A stretch of 64,000 nt of DNA. It comes from Orbaceae bacterium lpD02 (GTDB taxonomy: Bacteria > Pseudomonadota > Gammaproteobacteria > Enterobacterales > Orbaceae). A program made the translations under genes and the position numbers. Each line of letters starts with the position of its first letter. Within the stretch, counting starts at the first letter, position 1. The stretch lies in assembly GCA_036251875.1 (NCBI GenBank), contig CP133960.1, positions 1,656,258 through 1,720,257 on the forward strand, in the 5' to 3' direction. The notes under the pieces are model-generated. The model was not told the DNA's origin. It ran no database searches and saw only the letters and a program-made list of their open reading frames with translations. Shown in pieces: positions 39,420 to 49,952 of the stretch.

Positions 39420-40574
39420 ATGCATAGTTACAATTTAACAAGTCAATTAGCCAAAGAAATTGTCGATAGAACGATGAAAATTATTGATTGCAATATTAAT
39501 GTAATGGATGCGCATGGTCGTATTATTGGTAGTGGCGATTTGGATCGAATTGGCGAAATTCATGAAGGTGCCATGCTTGCTATTTCACAAAAAAGAGTGG
39601 TATCGATTGATCATGCGACAGCACAACAACTACATGGCGTTAAACCTGGCGTAAATCTCCCCTTACATCTCAATGAACAAATAGTCGGTGTAATTGGTTT
39701 AACAGGAAAACCAGAAAATATCACTCAATTTGGCAAGCTGGTTTGTATGTCGGCTGAAATGATGATGGAACAAGCGCAGCTATTGCATGAAATCTCACAA
39801 GATAATCGCATAAAAGAAGAACTCATACTGTCTTTAATACAATCGGATAACTTAAGCACAAACTTATCTGAATGGGGAAGAAAGCTCAATATTGACCTAA
39901 CATTACCACGAGTAGCTGCCGTAGTTGAAATAGACAGTGGACAATTAGGTATTGAAAGTGCAATGAGTGAACTACAAAACCTACAAAATGCATTAGAATC
40001 GGTCACCAAAAATAGCTTGGTTGCGATTCAATCATTAACTGAAATCGTAGTCCTAATTCCGGCTCTAAACCGTTTTAACCGTTGGGATCTCACCGAACAT
40101 CAAAAAAAATTAGAAAACCTAATCTCGCAAATAAAAAACTCTAGCCCTTTAGAGATCCGCATTGCATTAGGTAACTTCTTCACTCAGGGCTGCGATAGTA
40201 TCGCCAAATCTTATCAAACGGCTAAAACCACCATGCTAATTGGTAAGCAAAGAATGCCTGATTTACGTAATTATTACTATCAAGAGCTTATTCTACCTGT
40301 GTTACTACATGGTTTAAGCTATGATTGGCAAGCAGAGGAACTTTTGCTACCACTAAAAAAATTGAAACTATCAGACCGAAATGGCGTATTGCAAAAAACG
40401 CTACTCACCTGGTTTAATCACAATTTACAAAATAGCGAAACAGCTGATAAATTGTTTATTCACCGTAACACATTAGAATATCGCTTAAATAAAATTGCTA
40501 AATTGACCGATCTTAATTTAACCAAATTTGATGACCGAATGCTACTTTATATCGCGCTACAACTAGATAAATAA
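39420..40574 (+). CDS. cdaR: Sugar diacid utilisation regulator CdaR
   Basis: The 384-residue product matches E. coli CdaR (385): an N-terminal diacid-sensing domain (NVMDAHGRIIGSGDLDRIGE, about residues 25-44), a GGDEF-like middle and a C-terminal PucR-type helix-turn-helix (LFIHRNTLEYRLNKIAKLT). CdaR activates the gar and gud genes in response to glucarate, galactarate or glycerate. ATG at 39420 is preferred because GAGA lies about 10 bases upstream; a GTG at 39414 would add two residues. It sits next to garD and the gud/gar operon it should control, whereas in E. coli it is unlinked. Confidence 0.94.
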   Translation: MHSYNLTSQLAKEIVDRTMKIIDCNINVMDAHGRIIGSGDLDRIGEIHEGAMLAISQKRVVSIDHATAQQLHGVKPGVNLPLHLNEQIVGVIGLTGKPENITQFGKLVCMSAEMMMEQAQLLHEISQDNRIKEELILSLIQSDNLSTNLSEWGRKLNIDLTLPRVAAVVEIDSGQLGIESAMSELQNLQNALESVTKNSLVAIQSLTEIVVLIPALNRFNRWDLTEHQKKLENLISQIKNSSPLEIRIALGNFFTQGCDSIAKSYQTAKTTMLIGKQRMPDLRNYYYQELILPVLLHGLSYDWQAEELLLPLKKLKLSDRNGVLQKTLLTWFNHNLQNSETADKLFIHRNTLEYRLNKIAKLTDLNLTKFDDRMLLYIALQLDK

Positions 40575-40676
40575 GCAACGATTTTACATGTGACTAAGCT
40601 AGTATAAAAAAATATAATGCTATACCGCCAAATAACCATCCTAAAAAATAGATGATTATTTGGCAATAATTGACGG

Positions 40677-42227
40677 CTACGTTATCGGTGCGGGATTAAA
40701 AATAGCGAGAGGATTGTGTAAGCCCCAATGATCTGACCAAGGCTTTTTGCCACTCGCCACAGCTAAAATAAGGTAAAAAAGCCGCCAACCGATGTCTTCA
40801 ATGCTTGCTTTACCAATCGCAATATCACCCGCACTAATATCAATTAGGTCAAACCATTGCTCAGCGACAAGATTACGGCTAGACATTTTAATAACAGGCA
40901 CCATTGCAAGCCCGTAAGGTGTCCCTCGCCCGGTAGTAAATACTTGCACGGTAATACCAGATGCAACTTGCTGAGAGCCACAAACAAAATCACTGGCAGG
41001 CGTTGCTGCAAAAATTAAGCCTTTTTTAGTTGGTTTTTGCCCAGGAGAGAGCACTTCAACGATAGCACTTTTACCTGATTTGGCAATAGACCCCATTGCC
41101 TTCTCAACAATATTATTAAGGCCCCCTTTTTTATTCCCCGGTGTCGTATTGGCACTTCGATCGACCTTTCCTGCAGCCAAATAATCATCATACCATTGCA
41201 TCTCACGAATGAGCGCTTTACCGACCTGTTCATTAACCGCTCTTGGCGTTAGAAGATGAATACCATCACGCACTTCTGTCACTTCTGAAAACATCACCGT
41301 AGCACCGGCTCGAACAAGCAAATCCGAGGCAAAACCGACCGATGGGTTTGAGGTAACACCGGAAAATGCATCACTGCCACCACATTGCATCCCTACAATC
41401 AGCTCTGATGCTGGCACGGTCTCACGCTTACGCTGATTTAATCGCTGCAAATGCTTTTCTGCAACAACTAAAATATGTTCAACCATGGCCTTAAAGCCAT
41501 GCTCATCTTGTAAAGTAATCACATCATCGCTACTTTGTAATCTAATCGGAATGGTATCGGCTGTACCTTTTAATAATCTCGCAGGTTGAAATTTTTCACA
41601 GCCAAGGCTTACCACCATTATTTCCCCACCAAAATTAGGATTTTTTGCAAGATTATGAATTGAACGAATCGGCACTATCGCGGCAGGTGCATCAATCGCA
41701 ACACCACAGCCATACAAATGGGTTAAAGCGACCACGCCATCTACGTTAGGGTACTTCTGCAATAAATCACGCTCAATTAGCTTCGCTACATACTCGACAA
41801 CACCAGATACACAATTAACACTCATTGTGATCCCAAGTATATTACGTGTTCCAACAGATCCATCTGCATTACGGTAGCCTTCAAAAGTATAGCCTTCCAG
41901 TGGCGGAAGCGGTGGTGGAATTTTAGTCGCAATCGCTAATTCATCCAATTCAGGTGCTGTTGGCATTTTAGTGATAGACTCATTAATCCAGCTCCCTTTT
42001 TTAATATCAACTATTGCATAACCAATAGTTTCACCATAACGAATAATAGCCTGATCTTTATCGATATTAGTTAACGCGACTTTATGTCCTTGTGGAATAT
42101 CGTCTTGCAATATTAATCCATCAGCAAAGATGGTCCCTTTTGTTAATCCATTGTCATTAACAATAATAGCGACATTGTCTATTTCATGTATCTTGATATA
42201 GAGTGGCTTGTCTAAATGATTGGCCAT
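40677..42227 (-). CDS. garD: Galactarate dehydratase
   Basis: The 516-residue protein matches E. coli GarD (523) from [19 protein letters not shown] to the ending [10 protein letters not shown]. The N-terminal SAF-like domain is followed by the iron-dependent UxaA-type dehydratase body with [20 protein letters not shown] and [12 protein letters not shown]. It converts galactarate to 5-keto-4-deoxyglucarate. The start is ATG at 42227, with GGAG seven bases upstream; the longer frame from TTG at 42239 would place that Shine-Dalgarno inside the coding region. It is transcribed divergently from gudP. Confidence 0.96.
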   Translation of the reverse strand: MANHLDKPLYIKIHEIDNVAIIVNDNGLTKGTIFADGLILQDDIPQGHKVALTNIDKDQAIIRYGETIGYAIVDIKKGSWINESITKMPTAPELDELAIATKIPPPLPPLEGYTFEGYRNADGSVGTRNILGITMSVNCVSGVVEYVAKLIERDLLQKYPNVDGVVALTHLYGCGVAIDAPAAIVPIRSIHNLAKNPNFGGEIMVVSLGCEKFQPARLLKGTADTIPIRLQSSDDVITLQDEHGFKAMVEHILVVAEKHLQRLNQRKRETVPASELIVGMQCGGSDAFSGVTSNPSVGFASDLLVRAGATVMFSEVTEVRDGIHLLTPRAVNEQVGKALIREMQWYDDYLAAGKVDRSANTTPGNKKGGLNNIVEKAMGSIAKSGKSAIVEVLSPGQKPTKKGLIFAATPASDFVCGSQQVASGITVQVFTTGRGTPYGLAMVPVIKMSSRNLVAEQWFDLIDISAGDIAIGKASIEDIGWRLFYLILAVASGKKPWSDHWGLHNPLAIFNPAPIT

Positions 42228-42481
42228 TTTTTGCTCCAAATATTATGTTATAACGCTTCGGCTATCTACTACTTACTTATTAAATAATTGGTTATATGAG
42301 AATTACAGCATGTGAGCTCACCGCAAACACCCTCACTATTAAAAATAGTGCAATACCACAAAGACTAGTAATAAAAGGCTTTTATCACTATATATTAAGT
42401 AAAAATGGATAAAATAATATTGTTAAAAAGCCAATTTTTTACATAAAAATATAGCTAATTTTGTGAATTTGACTATATCTA

Positions 42482-42497
42482 AGTGATGAGTATCACA
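42482..42497. promoter_or_regulatory. CRP-like binding site upstream of gudP
   Basis: AGTGA-TGAGTA-TCACA matches the CRP consensus TGTGA-N6-TCACA at nine of ten core positions. It lies between the divergent garD and gudP genes, whose E. coli counterparts are catabolite controlled. The crp gene itself is in this window. Confidence 0.6.
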
Positions 42498-42522
42498 TAA
42501 ATCAACTTATTGAATTATTTTA

Positions 42523-42538
42523 TGTGAAGGAGTTAACA
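42523..42538. promoter_or_regulatory. Second CRP-like site upstream of gudP
   Basis: TGTGA-AGGAGT-TAACA matches the CRP consensus at nine of ten core positions, with the left half perfect. It is 41 bases from the first site, close to four helical turns, so the two could lie on the same face of the DNA. Confidence 0.45.
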
Positions 42539-42727
42539 TTATTTAGTAACTCATCACATAAATAATCATTTAATTCACCAATATTCTATACATTTGCCCA
42601 ATGACCTTTATTGCTAATCTCTCCATACTAATTGCCAATTAATTTTAATATTAGCGTTATTAATTTATTTTCTAGTTCACCGTCACCCAATAGAAAATTA
42701 TAAAGTTAATAAGTTTAGGGGTTAAAA

Positions 42728-44059
42728 ATGGAAATAAGCATTAAAACGAATCTGTACAAAAGAAGCAACGCTCGCTGGATGATAGTCGTATTTTTATTTA
42801 TTGTGACCGCCGTTAACTATGGTGATAGAGCAACGCTAGGCATTGCAGGGAAAGCGATGCAAGGTGAGCTTGGTTTTAACGCTGCAGATATGGGTTGGGT
42901 TATGTCCTCATTCGGTATTGCCTACGTTATAGGTCAATTACCGGGTGGCTGGTTACTTGATCGATTTGGCTCGAAGCGGGTCTATTTTTTAAGTATTGCA
43001 TTTTGGTCCATTTTTACCCTCTTACAAGGTACTGTTCACTTTTTTATTGGTGCTTGGGCGATTATTATGCTGTTCACTTTCCGTTTTCTAATGGGATTTG
43101 CTGAGGCACCTTCATTTCCGGGTAATAGCCGGATCACCGCGGCCTGGTTTCCCGCTAAAGAAAGGGCAACGGCAGTTGCTATTTTTAACTCAGCGCAATA
43201 TTTTGCCACCGTCATTTTTGCTCCTATTATGGGCTGGCTTACTCATGAATATGGTTGGCAATCCGTGTTCTTTTTCATGGGCGGTATTGGCATCTTAGTT
43301 AGCATCGCAACGTTAGTGGTTATCCGTAACCCCAAAGATCACCCCTGGGCAAATGAGGCTGAAGTTGACTATATCAAAGAAGGGGGAGCGTTAATTGATA
43401 TGGATCAAAAAAAGAGTGGTGGGAAAAAACAGGGTCCAAAGCTGAGTTACCTATTACAACTCATAACGAATAGAATGCTATTAGGAGTATATTTAGGTCA
43501 ATATTGTATTAATTGCCTAACGTTTTTCTTTATTTCATGGTTTCCTATTTATTTAGCGACAGAAAGAGGCATGAACATTAAAGCGGTTGGCTTCGCGGCA
43601 GCAGTCCCTGCTATTGCAGGATTTGTTGGTGGCATAAGTGGCGGCGTATTCTCTGATTATTTAATGCGAAAAACCAACTCACTTTCGATATCACGCAAAA
43701 CCCCTATCGTCACAGGCATGTTACTCTCAATGACGATGATTTTTTGTAATTACGTTGATTCAATCGCGCTCGTCATTTTCTTTATGTCTTTAGCTTTTTT
43801 TGGCAAAGGCATTGGCGCATTAGGCTGGGCAGTTATGGCTGACACCGCGCCAAAAGAGATGAGTGGCCTTGCTGGTGGATTATTTAATATGTTTGGTAAT
43901 GCTTCGAGCATCATTTCGCCGATCATCATTGGTTATATTGTTGCATGGACGGGTCGTTTTGAATGGGCGCTAGTATTTGTTGCCGTACACGCTTTAATTG
44001 CAGCATTTAGCTACTTAGTTTTGGTTGGCCCGATTAATCGTATGGAACTAAAAAAATAA
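42728..44059 (+). CDS. gudP: D-glucarate/galactarate MFS transporter
   Basis: The 443-residue protein has 12 predicted membrane segments and matches E. coli Gud[19 protein letters not shown] at the first loop, [15 protein letters not shown] (the MFS loop 2-3 motif), [12 protein letters not shown] and the late block [19 protein letters not shown]. It belongs to the anion:cation symporter family that takes up glucarate and galactarate with protons. It leads a six-gene operon and is preceded by AGGGG shortly before the ATG. Confidence 0.95.
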   Translation: MEISIKTNLYKRSNARWMIVVFLFIVTAVNYGDRATLGIAGKAMQGELGFNAADMGWVMSSFGIAYVIGQLPGGWLLDRFGSKRVYFLSIAFWSIFTLLQGTVHFFIGAWAIIMLFTFRFLMGFAEAPSFPGNSRITAAWFPAKERATAVAIFNSAQYFATVIFAPIMGWLTHEYGWQSVFFFMGGIGILVSIATLVVIRNPKDHPWANEAEVDYIKEGGALIDMDQKKSGGKKQGPKLSYLLQLITNRMLLGVYLGQYCINCLTFFFISWFPIYLATERGMNIKAVGFAAAVPAIAGFVGGISGGVFSDYLMRKTNSLSISRKTPIVTGMLLSMTMIFCNYVDSIALVIFFMSLAFFGKGIGALGWAVMADTAPKEMSGLAGGLFNMFGNASSIISPIIIGYIVAWTGRFEWALVFVAVHALIAAFSYLVLVGPINRMELKK

Positions 44060-44094
44060 CCATCATTACGCCTAAGGATCATAAGAGGAAATTT

Positions 44095-45435
44095 ATGATG
44101 AATACACAATCAGTACCAATTATTACCGCTATGCAAGTCATTCCAGTTGCAGGTTATGACAGTATGTTAATGAATATTGGCGGCGCTCATGGACCTTATT
44201 TTACTCGCAACATTGTTATCTTAAAAGATAATGCAGGCCATACTGGTGTTGGTGAAGCCCCTGGGGGAGCAACGATAGAAAATGCATTAAAAGAAGCTAT
44301 TTCACATGTACAAGACCAGCCAATATCACTTTTTAAGCGTATTGTGAATAATATGCACCAAGGTTATCTTGATGCTGATTATGATACCTTTGGCAAAGGA
44401 GCGTGGACATTTGAATTAAGAGTCAATGCGGTAGCGGCTTTAGAAGCCGCACTGCTCGATCTTATGGGGCAATTTTTAAATGTCCCGGTTGCTGAATTAC
44501 TCGGTTCGGGCAAACAAAGAGATGAAGTCACCGTACTCGGCTATCTATTCTATATTGGCGATGATAGCAAAACAAATTTAGCTTATGCTAAACCTAAATC
44601 GGATGGTCATAACTGGTATAAAATCAGGAGGCAATGCGCAATGAATACGTCCGCGGTTATTGAACTTGCCGCCGCCGCTAAAGATCGTTATGGCTTTAAA
44701 GATTTTAAAATGAAAGGTGGCGTACTCGCTGGCGAACAAGAAATCGTAACCGTTACCGCTCTTAAACAGCATTTCCCTGATGCTCGAATTACGCTGGACC
44801 CAAATGGTGGTTGGCGACTAGATGAAGCTATCGAGCTCTGCAAAGGTATGCATAATGTACTCACTTATGCAGAAGATCCATGCGGCGCTGAAGATGGATA
44901 CTCTGGGCGCGAAATTATGGCAGAATTCCGCCGAGCGACGGGTTTACCGACCGCAACCAACATGGTTGCCACTAACTGGCGAGAAATGTGCCACGCTATT
45001 ATGCTGCAAGCCGTCGATATCCCTCTTGCTGATCCTCACTTTTGGACGTTAACCGGTGCAAGTCGCGTCGCACAACTTTGCCATGAATGGGGATTAACAT
45101 GGGGCTGTCACTCCAACAACCATTTTGATATCTCACTTGCCATGTTTAGCCACGTAGGGGCATCAGCACCTGGAAATCCAACTGCACTTGATACTCATTG
45201 GATCTGGCAAGAAGGTCAAGATCGTTTAACCAAAGAGCCATTACAAATAGCTAACGGCAAGATTAAATTACACGATAAACCAGGATTAGGTATTGAACTT
45301 GATATGCCGCAAGTGGAAAAAGCACATCAATTACACCAAAAGCTGGCTAATGGCAGTCGTGATGATGGAATTGCTATGCAATATTTAATACCAGGCTGGC
45401 AGTTTGATAAAAAGCGACCTTGTATGGTTCGATAA
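44095..45435 (+). CDS. gudX: Glucarate dehydratase-related protein GudX
   Basis: The 446-residue enolase-superfamily protein matches E. coli GudX better than GudD in the N-terminal half ([20 protein letters not shown], about residues 97-116). Active-site landmarks of glucarate dehydratase are present: the Lys pair in [34 protein letters not shown] and the catalytic His in [10 protein letters not shown]. coli GudX is described as weakly active, but nothing here shows loss of activity. GAGG lies six bases before the ATG. It sits between gudP and gudD as in E. coli. Confidence 0.92.
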   Translation: MMNTQSVPIITAMQVIPVAGYDSMLMNIGGAHGPYFTRNIVILKDNAGHTGVGEAPGGATIENALKEAISHVQDQPISLFKRIVNNMHQGYLDADYDTFGKGAWTFELRVNAVAALEAALLDLMGQFLNVPVAELLGSGKQRDEVTVLGYLFYIGDDSKTNLAYAKPKSDGHNWYKIRRQCAMNTSAVIELAAAAKDRYGFKDFKMKGGVLAGEQEIVTVTALKQHFPDARITLDPNGGWRLDEAIELCKGMHNVLTYAEDPCGAEDGYSGREIMAEFRRATGLPTATNMVATNWREMCHAIMLQAVDIPLADPHFWTLTGASRVAQLCHEWGLTWGCHSNNHFDISLAMFSHVGASAPGNPTALDTHWIWQEGQDRLTKEPLQIANGKIKLHDKPGLGIELDMPQVEKAHQLHQKLANGSRDDGIAMQYLIPGWQFDKKRPCMVR

Positions 45436-45478
45436 TGCATAGCTAATAATAATTTATAATAGATGAGGTAAAACCAAT

Positions 45479-46813
45479 ATGACATTTTCAACACCAATTA
45501 TCACTGCAATGCATGTCTATCCAGTTGCTGGATACGATAGTATGTTACTCAATTTAAGCGGCGCTCATGCACCTTATTTTACTCGCAATATTGTCATATT
45601 AAAGGATAATTCAGGCAACACTGGAGTTGGTGAAGTACCTTGTGTTGGCTCAGTCACTCAAACATTAGAGGATGCCAAACCACTGGTCATTGGTAAAAAC
45701 ATTGGCGAATATAAAAATGTTATGAATAGCGTTCGTAATCAATTTGCTGATCGTGATGCTGGCGGTCGCGGAAATCAAACATTTGATCAGCGCTCCACCA
45801 TCCATGTTGTGACCGCTATTGAAGCCGCAATGCTTGACCTTCTCGGTAAACACCTTGGTGTTACAGTCGCCTCCCTACTAGGCGACGGTCAACAGCGCGA
45901 TAGCGTTGAAATGCTTGGTTATCTATTTTATGTTGGCGACCGAACAAAAACAGATTTACCATACCAAAGCCAGCCAAACGAAAAATGCGAATGGTATCGT
46001 TTGCGCCATAATGAAGCTTTAACACCCGAAAAAATCGCACATTTCGCCGAAGCCACTTACGAAAAATATGGCTTTAAAGATTTCAAACTTAAAGGCGGCG
46101 TATTATCCGCGGAAGATGAAGCCGAAGCCGTTATCGCAATAAAGCACAAATTTCCAGAAGCAAGAGTCACATTAGATCCAAACGGAGGCTGGAAATTAGA
46201 TGAAGCTATCAAAATTGGTAAATACCTGAAAAATATATTAGCTTACGCAGAAGATCCTTGCGGCGCAGAACAGGGTTATTCTGGGCGAGAAATAATGGCG
46301 GAATTTCGCCGAGCAACAGGATTACCTACTGCAACAAATATGATTGCGACAGATTGGCGCCAAATGGGTCATACATTATCGCTGCAATCCGTCGATATTC
46401 CTCTTGCTGACCCTCACTTTTGGACGATGAATGGATCGGTTAGAGTTGCACAGATGTGCCATGAGTTTGGTTTAACTTGGGGTTCACACTCTAATAACCA
46501 TTTTGATATATCGCTAGCAATGTTTACGCACGTCGCTGCTGCTGCGCCAGGTAATCCAACTGCAATCGATACCCATTGGATCTGGCAGGAAGGTAATCAG
46601 CGTCTAACCAAAGAGCCGTTACAAATTGTAGCGGGAAAGATAAATGTACCGGAAAAACCTGGATTAGGCATTGAAATCGATATGGATCAAATAATGAAAG
46701 CCCATCAATTATTTAAAGCGATGGGCCTTGGCAACCGCAATGATGCAATGGCTATGCAATACTTAATCCCTAATTGGTCATTTGATAACAAAAAACCTTG
46801 CTTAGTGCGTTAA
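45479..46813 (+). CDS. gudD: D-glucarate dehydratase
   Basis: The 444-residue enolase-superfamily enzyme matches E. coli GudD (446), including [20 protein letters not shown] (about residues 80-99), DFKLKGGVL with the catalytic Lys pair, [21 protein letters not shown] and HSNNHFDIS with the catalytic His. It dehydrates D-glucarate to 5-keto-4-deoxyglucarate, the same product GarD makes from galactarate. It is a paralogue of the preceding gene. Confidence 0.96.
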   Translation: MTFSTPIITAMHVYPVAGYDSMLLNLSGAHAPYFTRNIVILKDNSGNTGVGEVPCVGSVTQTLEDAKPLVIGKNIGEYKNVMNSVRNQFADRDAGGRGNQTFDQRSTIHVVTAIEAAMLDLLGKHLGVTVASLLGDGQQRDSVEMLGYLFYVGDRTKTDLPYQSQPNEKCEWYRLRHNEALTPEKIAHFAEATYEKYGFKDFKLKGGVLSAEDEAEAVIAIKHKFPEARVTLDPNGGWKLDEAIKIGKYLKNILAYAEDPCGAEQGYSGREIMAEFRRATGLPTATNMIATDWRQMGHTLSLQSVDIPLADPHFWTMNGSVRVAQMCHEFGLTWGSHSNNHFDISLAMFTHVAAAAPGNPTAIDTHWIWQEGNQRLTKEPLQIVAGKINVPEKPGLGIEIDMDQIMKAHQLFKAMGLGNRNDAMAMQYLIPNWSFDNKKPCLVR

Positions 46814-46848
46814 TCACATTTTATTTATAAAAAATATGAAGGTAAATT

Positions 46849-47619
46849 ATGAAAAAAACGACATGCCATAATCAATTTAAACAAGATATATCCAATCGTA
46901 AAACGTTAATTGGCTGTTGGGCTGCGCTAGGTAATCCCATTTCAACTGAAATATTAGGAATTGCAGGGTTTGATTGGTTGTTATTAGATGGAGAGCATGC
47001 CACTAATGATGTATTAACGTTTATTCCCCAATTAATGGCACTAAAAGACAGTATAAGCGCCCCCGTAGTCAGACCGGCATGGAATGATCAAGTATTAATT
47101 AAACGGTTATTGGATATCGGATTTTATAATTTTTTAATTCCATATATTGAAACGGTAGAACAAGCCAAACAAGCGGTATCTTATACTCGCTATCCACCGG
47201 AAGGGATAAGAGGCGTTTCCGTTTCACATCGCAGCAATGCTTTTGGTTCAATTAAAGATTATTTTGAAAAAATTAACCAAAACATTTGTGTCATGCTACA
47301 AATTGAAACCCAGCAAGCGCTCGATAATGTCGAGGAAATTGTCGCTATTGATGGGGTGGATGGTATTTTCGTCGGTCCAAGCGATCTATCGGCATCACTC
47401 GGCCACTTTGGTAACCCACAACACCCAGAAGTTCAAGCTGCAATTAAAAAAGTCTTTGACGTGGCCAAAAAACATGGCAAGGGCGGTGGCATATTAGCTC
47501 CAGTAGAAGCAGAAGCTAGAGAGTATTTAGCAATGGGCGCGACGTTCGTTGCGGTAGGCAATGATCTTGGGCTGCTACGTAGCGCAACACAAGCATTAGC
47601 CGATAAATTTTTAAAATAA
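46849..47619 (+). CDS. garL: 5-keto-4-deoxy-D-glucarate aldolase
   Basis: The 256-residue HpcH/HpaI-type class II aldolase has [10 protein letters not shown] (catalytic His, about residues 41-50), [29 protein letters not shown] and [14 protein letters not shown]. It splits 5-keto-4-deoxyglucarate into pyruvate and tartronate semialdehyde with a divalent metal. AAGG lies just before the start. In E. coli garL belongs to garPLRK; here the garP transporter is missing and gudP presumably serves both substrates. Confidence 0.95.
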   Translation: MKKTTCHNQFKQDISNRKTLIGCWAALGNPISTEILGIAGFDWLLLDGEHATNDVLTFIPQLMALKDSISAPVVRPAWNDQVLIKRLLDIGFYNFLIPYIETVEQAKQAVSYTRYPPEGIRGVSVSHRSNAFGSIKDYFEKINQNICVMLQIETQQALDNVEEIVAIDGVDGIFVGPSDLSASLGHFGNPQHPEVQAAIKKVFDVAKKHGKGGGILAPVEAEAREYLAMGATFVAVGNDLGLLRSATQALADKFLK

Positions 47620-47658
47620 ATTAGATAATCTTGATTGAATAAAATAGAGGAGCTTAAA

Positions 47659-48540
47659 ATGAAAATCGGTTTTATTGGTTTAGGGATCATGGGTAAACCT
47701 ATGAGTAAAAATCTATTAAAAGCAGGTTATTCACTCGTAGTATGTGATAGAAATCAAGCTTCAGTAGATGAAGTTGTTGCTGCTGGGGCTAAAAGTGCAG
47801 AAAATGCTAAAGAAGTCGCTAAGCTGTGTGATGTAATTATTACTATGTTACCTAACTCACCTCATGTAAGAGAAGTGGTACTTGGCGAAAATGGGATAAT
47901 CGACGGCGCAAAAGCAGGCACAACGATTATTGATATGAGCTCAATTGCACCTTTAGCAAGTCGCGAAATTTGTGCTGAGGCAGCCAAAAAAGGCATAACG
48001 ATGCTAGATGCTCCCGTTAGTGGCGGCGAACCAAAAGCAATCGACGGTAGCCTATCGGTGATGGTCGGTGGCGACAAAGCGGTGTTTGATAAATACTATG
48101 ACATCATGAAAGCAATGGCAGGATCCGTTGTTTATACAGGTGAGATTGGTGCTGGCAATGTAACTAAGTTGGCAAATCAAGTGATTGTTGCTTTAAATAT
48201 TGCAGCAATGTCTGAAGCGTTAGTACTTGCGACAAAAGCAGGGGTGAATCCTGAATTGGTTTATCAAGCGATTAAAGGAGGGCTTGCTGGTAGTACCGTA
48301 CTTGATGCAAAAGCGCCAATGGTATTAAATCGTAATTTTAAACCTGGCTTTAGGATTGATTTACATATAAAAGATCTACAAAATGCATTAGACACCTCCC
48401 ATGGTATAGGAACATCATTACCATTAACCGCGGCGGTAATGGAAATGATGCAAGCGTTACGTACGGATGGAATGGGTGCGTGTGACCACAGTGCACTCGC
48501 GCGTTATTATGAAAAATTAGCCCATGTAGAAATTAAATAA
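47659..48540 (+). CDS. garR: Tartronate semialdehyde reductase
   Basis: The start is ATG at 47659, eight bases after GAGGAG and exactly matching the E. coli GarR N-terminus (MKIGFIGLGIMGKPMSKNL); an in-frame ATG at 47635 would give an unsupported eight-residue extension. The 293-residue beta-hydroxyacid dehydrogenase has the Rossmann GLGIMG (residues 7-12), DAPVSGGEPKA (substrate site) and GNVTKLANQ with the catalytic Lys (about residue 170). It reduces tartronate semialdehyde to glycerate with NADH. Confidence 0.96.
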   Translation: MKIGFIGLGIMGKPMSKNLLKAGYSLVVCDRNQASVDEVVAAGAKSAENAKEVAKLCDVIITMLPNSPHVREVVLGENGIIDGAKAGTTIIDMSSIAPLASREICAEAAKKGITMLDAPVSGGEPKAIDGSLSVMVGGDKAVFDKYYDIMKAMAGSVVYTGEIGAGNVTKLANQVIVALNIAAMSEALVLATKAGVNPELVYQAIKGGLAGSTVLDAKAPMVLNRNFKPGFRIDLHIKDLQNALDTSHGIGTSLPLTAAVMEMMQALRTDGMGACDHSALARYYEKLAHVEIK

Positions 48541-48550
48541 ACCCACTGTT

Positions 48551-48574
48551 ATTGAGTATGGCAACATACTCAAT
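48551..48574 (+). other. Perfect 10-bp hairpin with GCAA loop between garR and garK
   Basis: ATTGAGTATG (48551-48560), GCAA, CATACTCAAT (48565-48574) form a perfect stem with a GNRA tetraloop in the 62-base garR-garK spacer. No U-run follows, so it is not a standard terminator. It may set mRNA stability or partly block ribosomes upstream of the garK Shine-Dalgarno. Confidence 0.7.
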
Positions 48575-48602
48575 AATCTTTAGTTGCTCTGGAAGGATAT
48601 GT

Positions 48603-49751
48603 ATGAAAATCGTAATCGCGCCTGATTCATTTAAGGAAAGCCTGAAAGCCTCTGATGTTGCAAGTGCAATAAAAGCCGGGTTCTCGCAGATATACCCTGA
48701 TGCAGGGTATGTTCTCTTACCTGTTGCTGATGGTGGTGAAGGGACCGTAGAGGCAATGGTTAATGCCATTGGTGGCAGTATCATTAAAACAGTCGTTATC
48801 GATCCTTTAGGCCAGAAAAATGAATCCTTTTATGGCATCTCAAAAGATAAGCAATGTGCCATTATTGAAATGGCTGCGGCTAGCGGTTTAGAGCTTGTCC
48901 CAATCAATGAGCGAAATGCAAAAATAACAACATCTTACGGTACAGGGCAGCTAATTTATCATGCGTTAGAAAAAGGGGTGAAAAAATTTATCATCGGCAT
49001 TGGCGGCAGCGCAACTAATGATGGTGGAGCGGGTATGCTACAAGCATTAGGGATCAAACTACTTGATAAAAATGGTCAGCAAATTGGCTACGGTGGGCAA
49101 GCTCTGGCCGATTTAAATGAAATTGATATCACAGGGATGGATCCTCGATTAAAAAATTGTGATTTTGAAGTCGCTTGTGATGTAACTAACCCCCTAACCG
49201 GGAAAAATGGCGCTTCATTCATTTTTGGTCCACAAAAAGGAGCTAATGCAATAGACATTGAATTACTCGACAATAACCTTAAACATTTTGCTAATGTCAT
49301 AAAAAATGATCTCAATATTGATGTTGAACATATTCCGGGTACCGGTGCTGCGGGTGGAATGGGGGCGGCTCTGCTTGCCTTCTTAAACGCCAAGCTTAAA
49401 CCTGGAATCGAAATTATTACCGAATTACTTAATTTAGATGAACTCATAAAAAATGCCGACCTCGTTATTACTGGAGAAGGACGCTTAGACCATCAAAGCA
49501 TTAATGGCAAAGTGCCTATTGGCATCGCAACGATTGCTAAAAAATATAATAAACCAACGATCGCAATTGTCGGTAGCTTTGGTAATAACGCGGAACTTGT
49601 TTATCCATACGGTATCTCAGCCATGTTTAGTATTTTGTCAAAAATATCAACCTTGGCTGAAGCTCTTGACCCGCAGACAGCAAAGTATAATCTTTGTCTA
49701 AATGCTCGCAATATTGCCGCAACATTACAAATAGGCTCACAATTTAAATAG
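48603..49751 (+). CDS. garK: Glycerate 2-kinase
   Basis: The start is ATG at 48603, with GGAAGGA six bases upstream, giving MKIVIAPDSFKESLKA as in E. coli GarK; an in-frame ATG at 48552 would run the coding region through the hairpin. The 382-residue product has PVADGGEGTVEAM (about residues 42-54), IGIGGSATNDGGAGM and VITGEGRLDHQS. It phosphorylates glycerate to 2-phosphoglycerate, feeding aldarate carbon into glycolysis. It closes the gud/gar operon. Confidence 0.95.
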   Translation: MKIVIAPDSFKESLKASDVASAIKAGFSQIYPDAGYVLLPVADGGEGTVEAMVNAIGGSIIKTVVIDPLGQKNESFYGISKDKQCAIIEMAAASGLELVPINERNAKITTSYGTGQLIYHALEKGVKKFIIGIGGSATNDGGAGMLQALGIKLLDKNGQQIGYGGQALADLNEIDITGMDPRLKNCDFEVACDVTNPLTGKNGASFIFGPQKGANAIDIELLDNNLKHFANVIKNDLNIDVEHIPGTGAAGGMGAALLAFLNAKLKPGIEIITELLNLDELIKNADLVITGEGRLDHQSINGKVPIGIATIAKKYNKPTIAIVGSFGNNAELVYPYGISAMFSILSKISTLAEALDPQTAKYNLCLNARNIAATLQIGSQFK

Positions 49752-49952
49752 ATCATAATCAGCAGTATAATTTATTTATACTGCCTTTATAAAATAGTTA
49801 ACGTTTTCGCTAAACGGTTCAATATTTATTATTAAAAATACGCTATATAAAAAATTCCACCCCAATCGCTAACCGCTTGTAATAGCAAATAACAAGTGTA
49901 AAATTCGATTACATTTTTTGTTAAAATTTTTAATTTTTAAGGATTAAGTTAG

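Larger units (their letters stand above)
42228..42727. promoter_or_regulatory. Divergent garD/gudP control region
   Basis: These 500 bases hold no convincing gene. Two CRP-like sites are annotated separately. Other visible elements are TGTGAGCTCACC (42311-42322), a palindrome too tightly spaced for CRP, a CACTATT-AAA-AATAGTG hairpin (42334-42350), and a further TCACATAAAT half-site near 42555. CdaR is expected to bind here too, but I cannot pick its site. Both divergent transcripts, garD and the gud/gar operon, must start in this region. Confidence 0.6.

Noticed and set aside
42311-42322. TGTGAGCTCACC as a CRP site
   Set aside because: The half-sites are separated by 2 rather than 6 bases, so CRP could not bind in the usual way.
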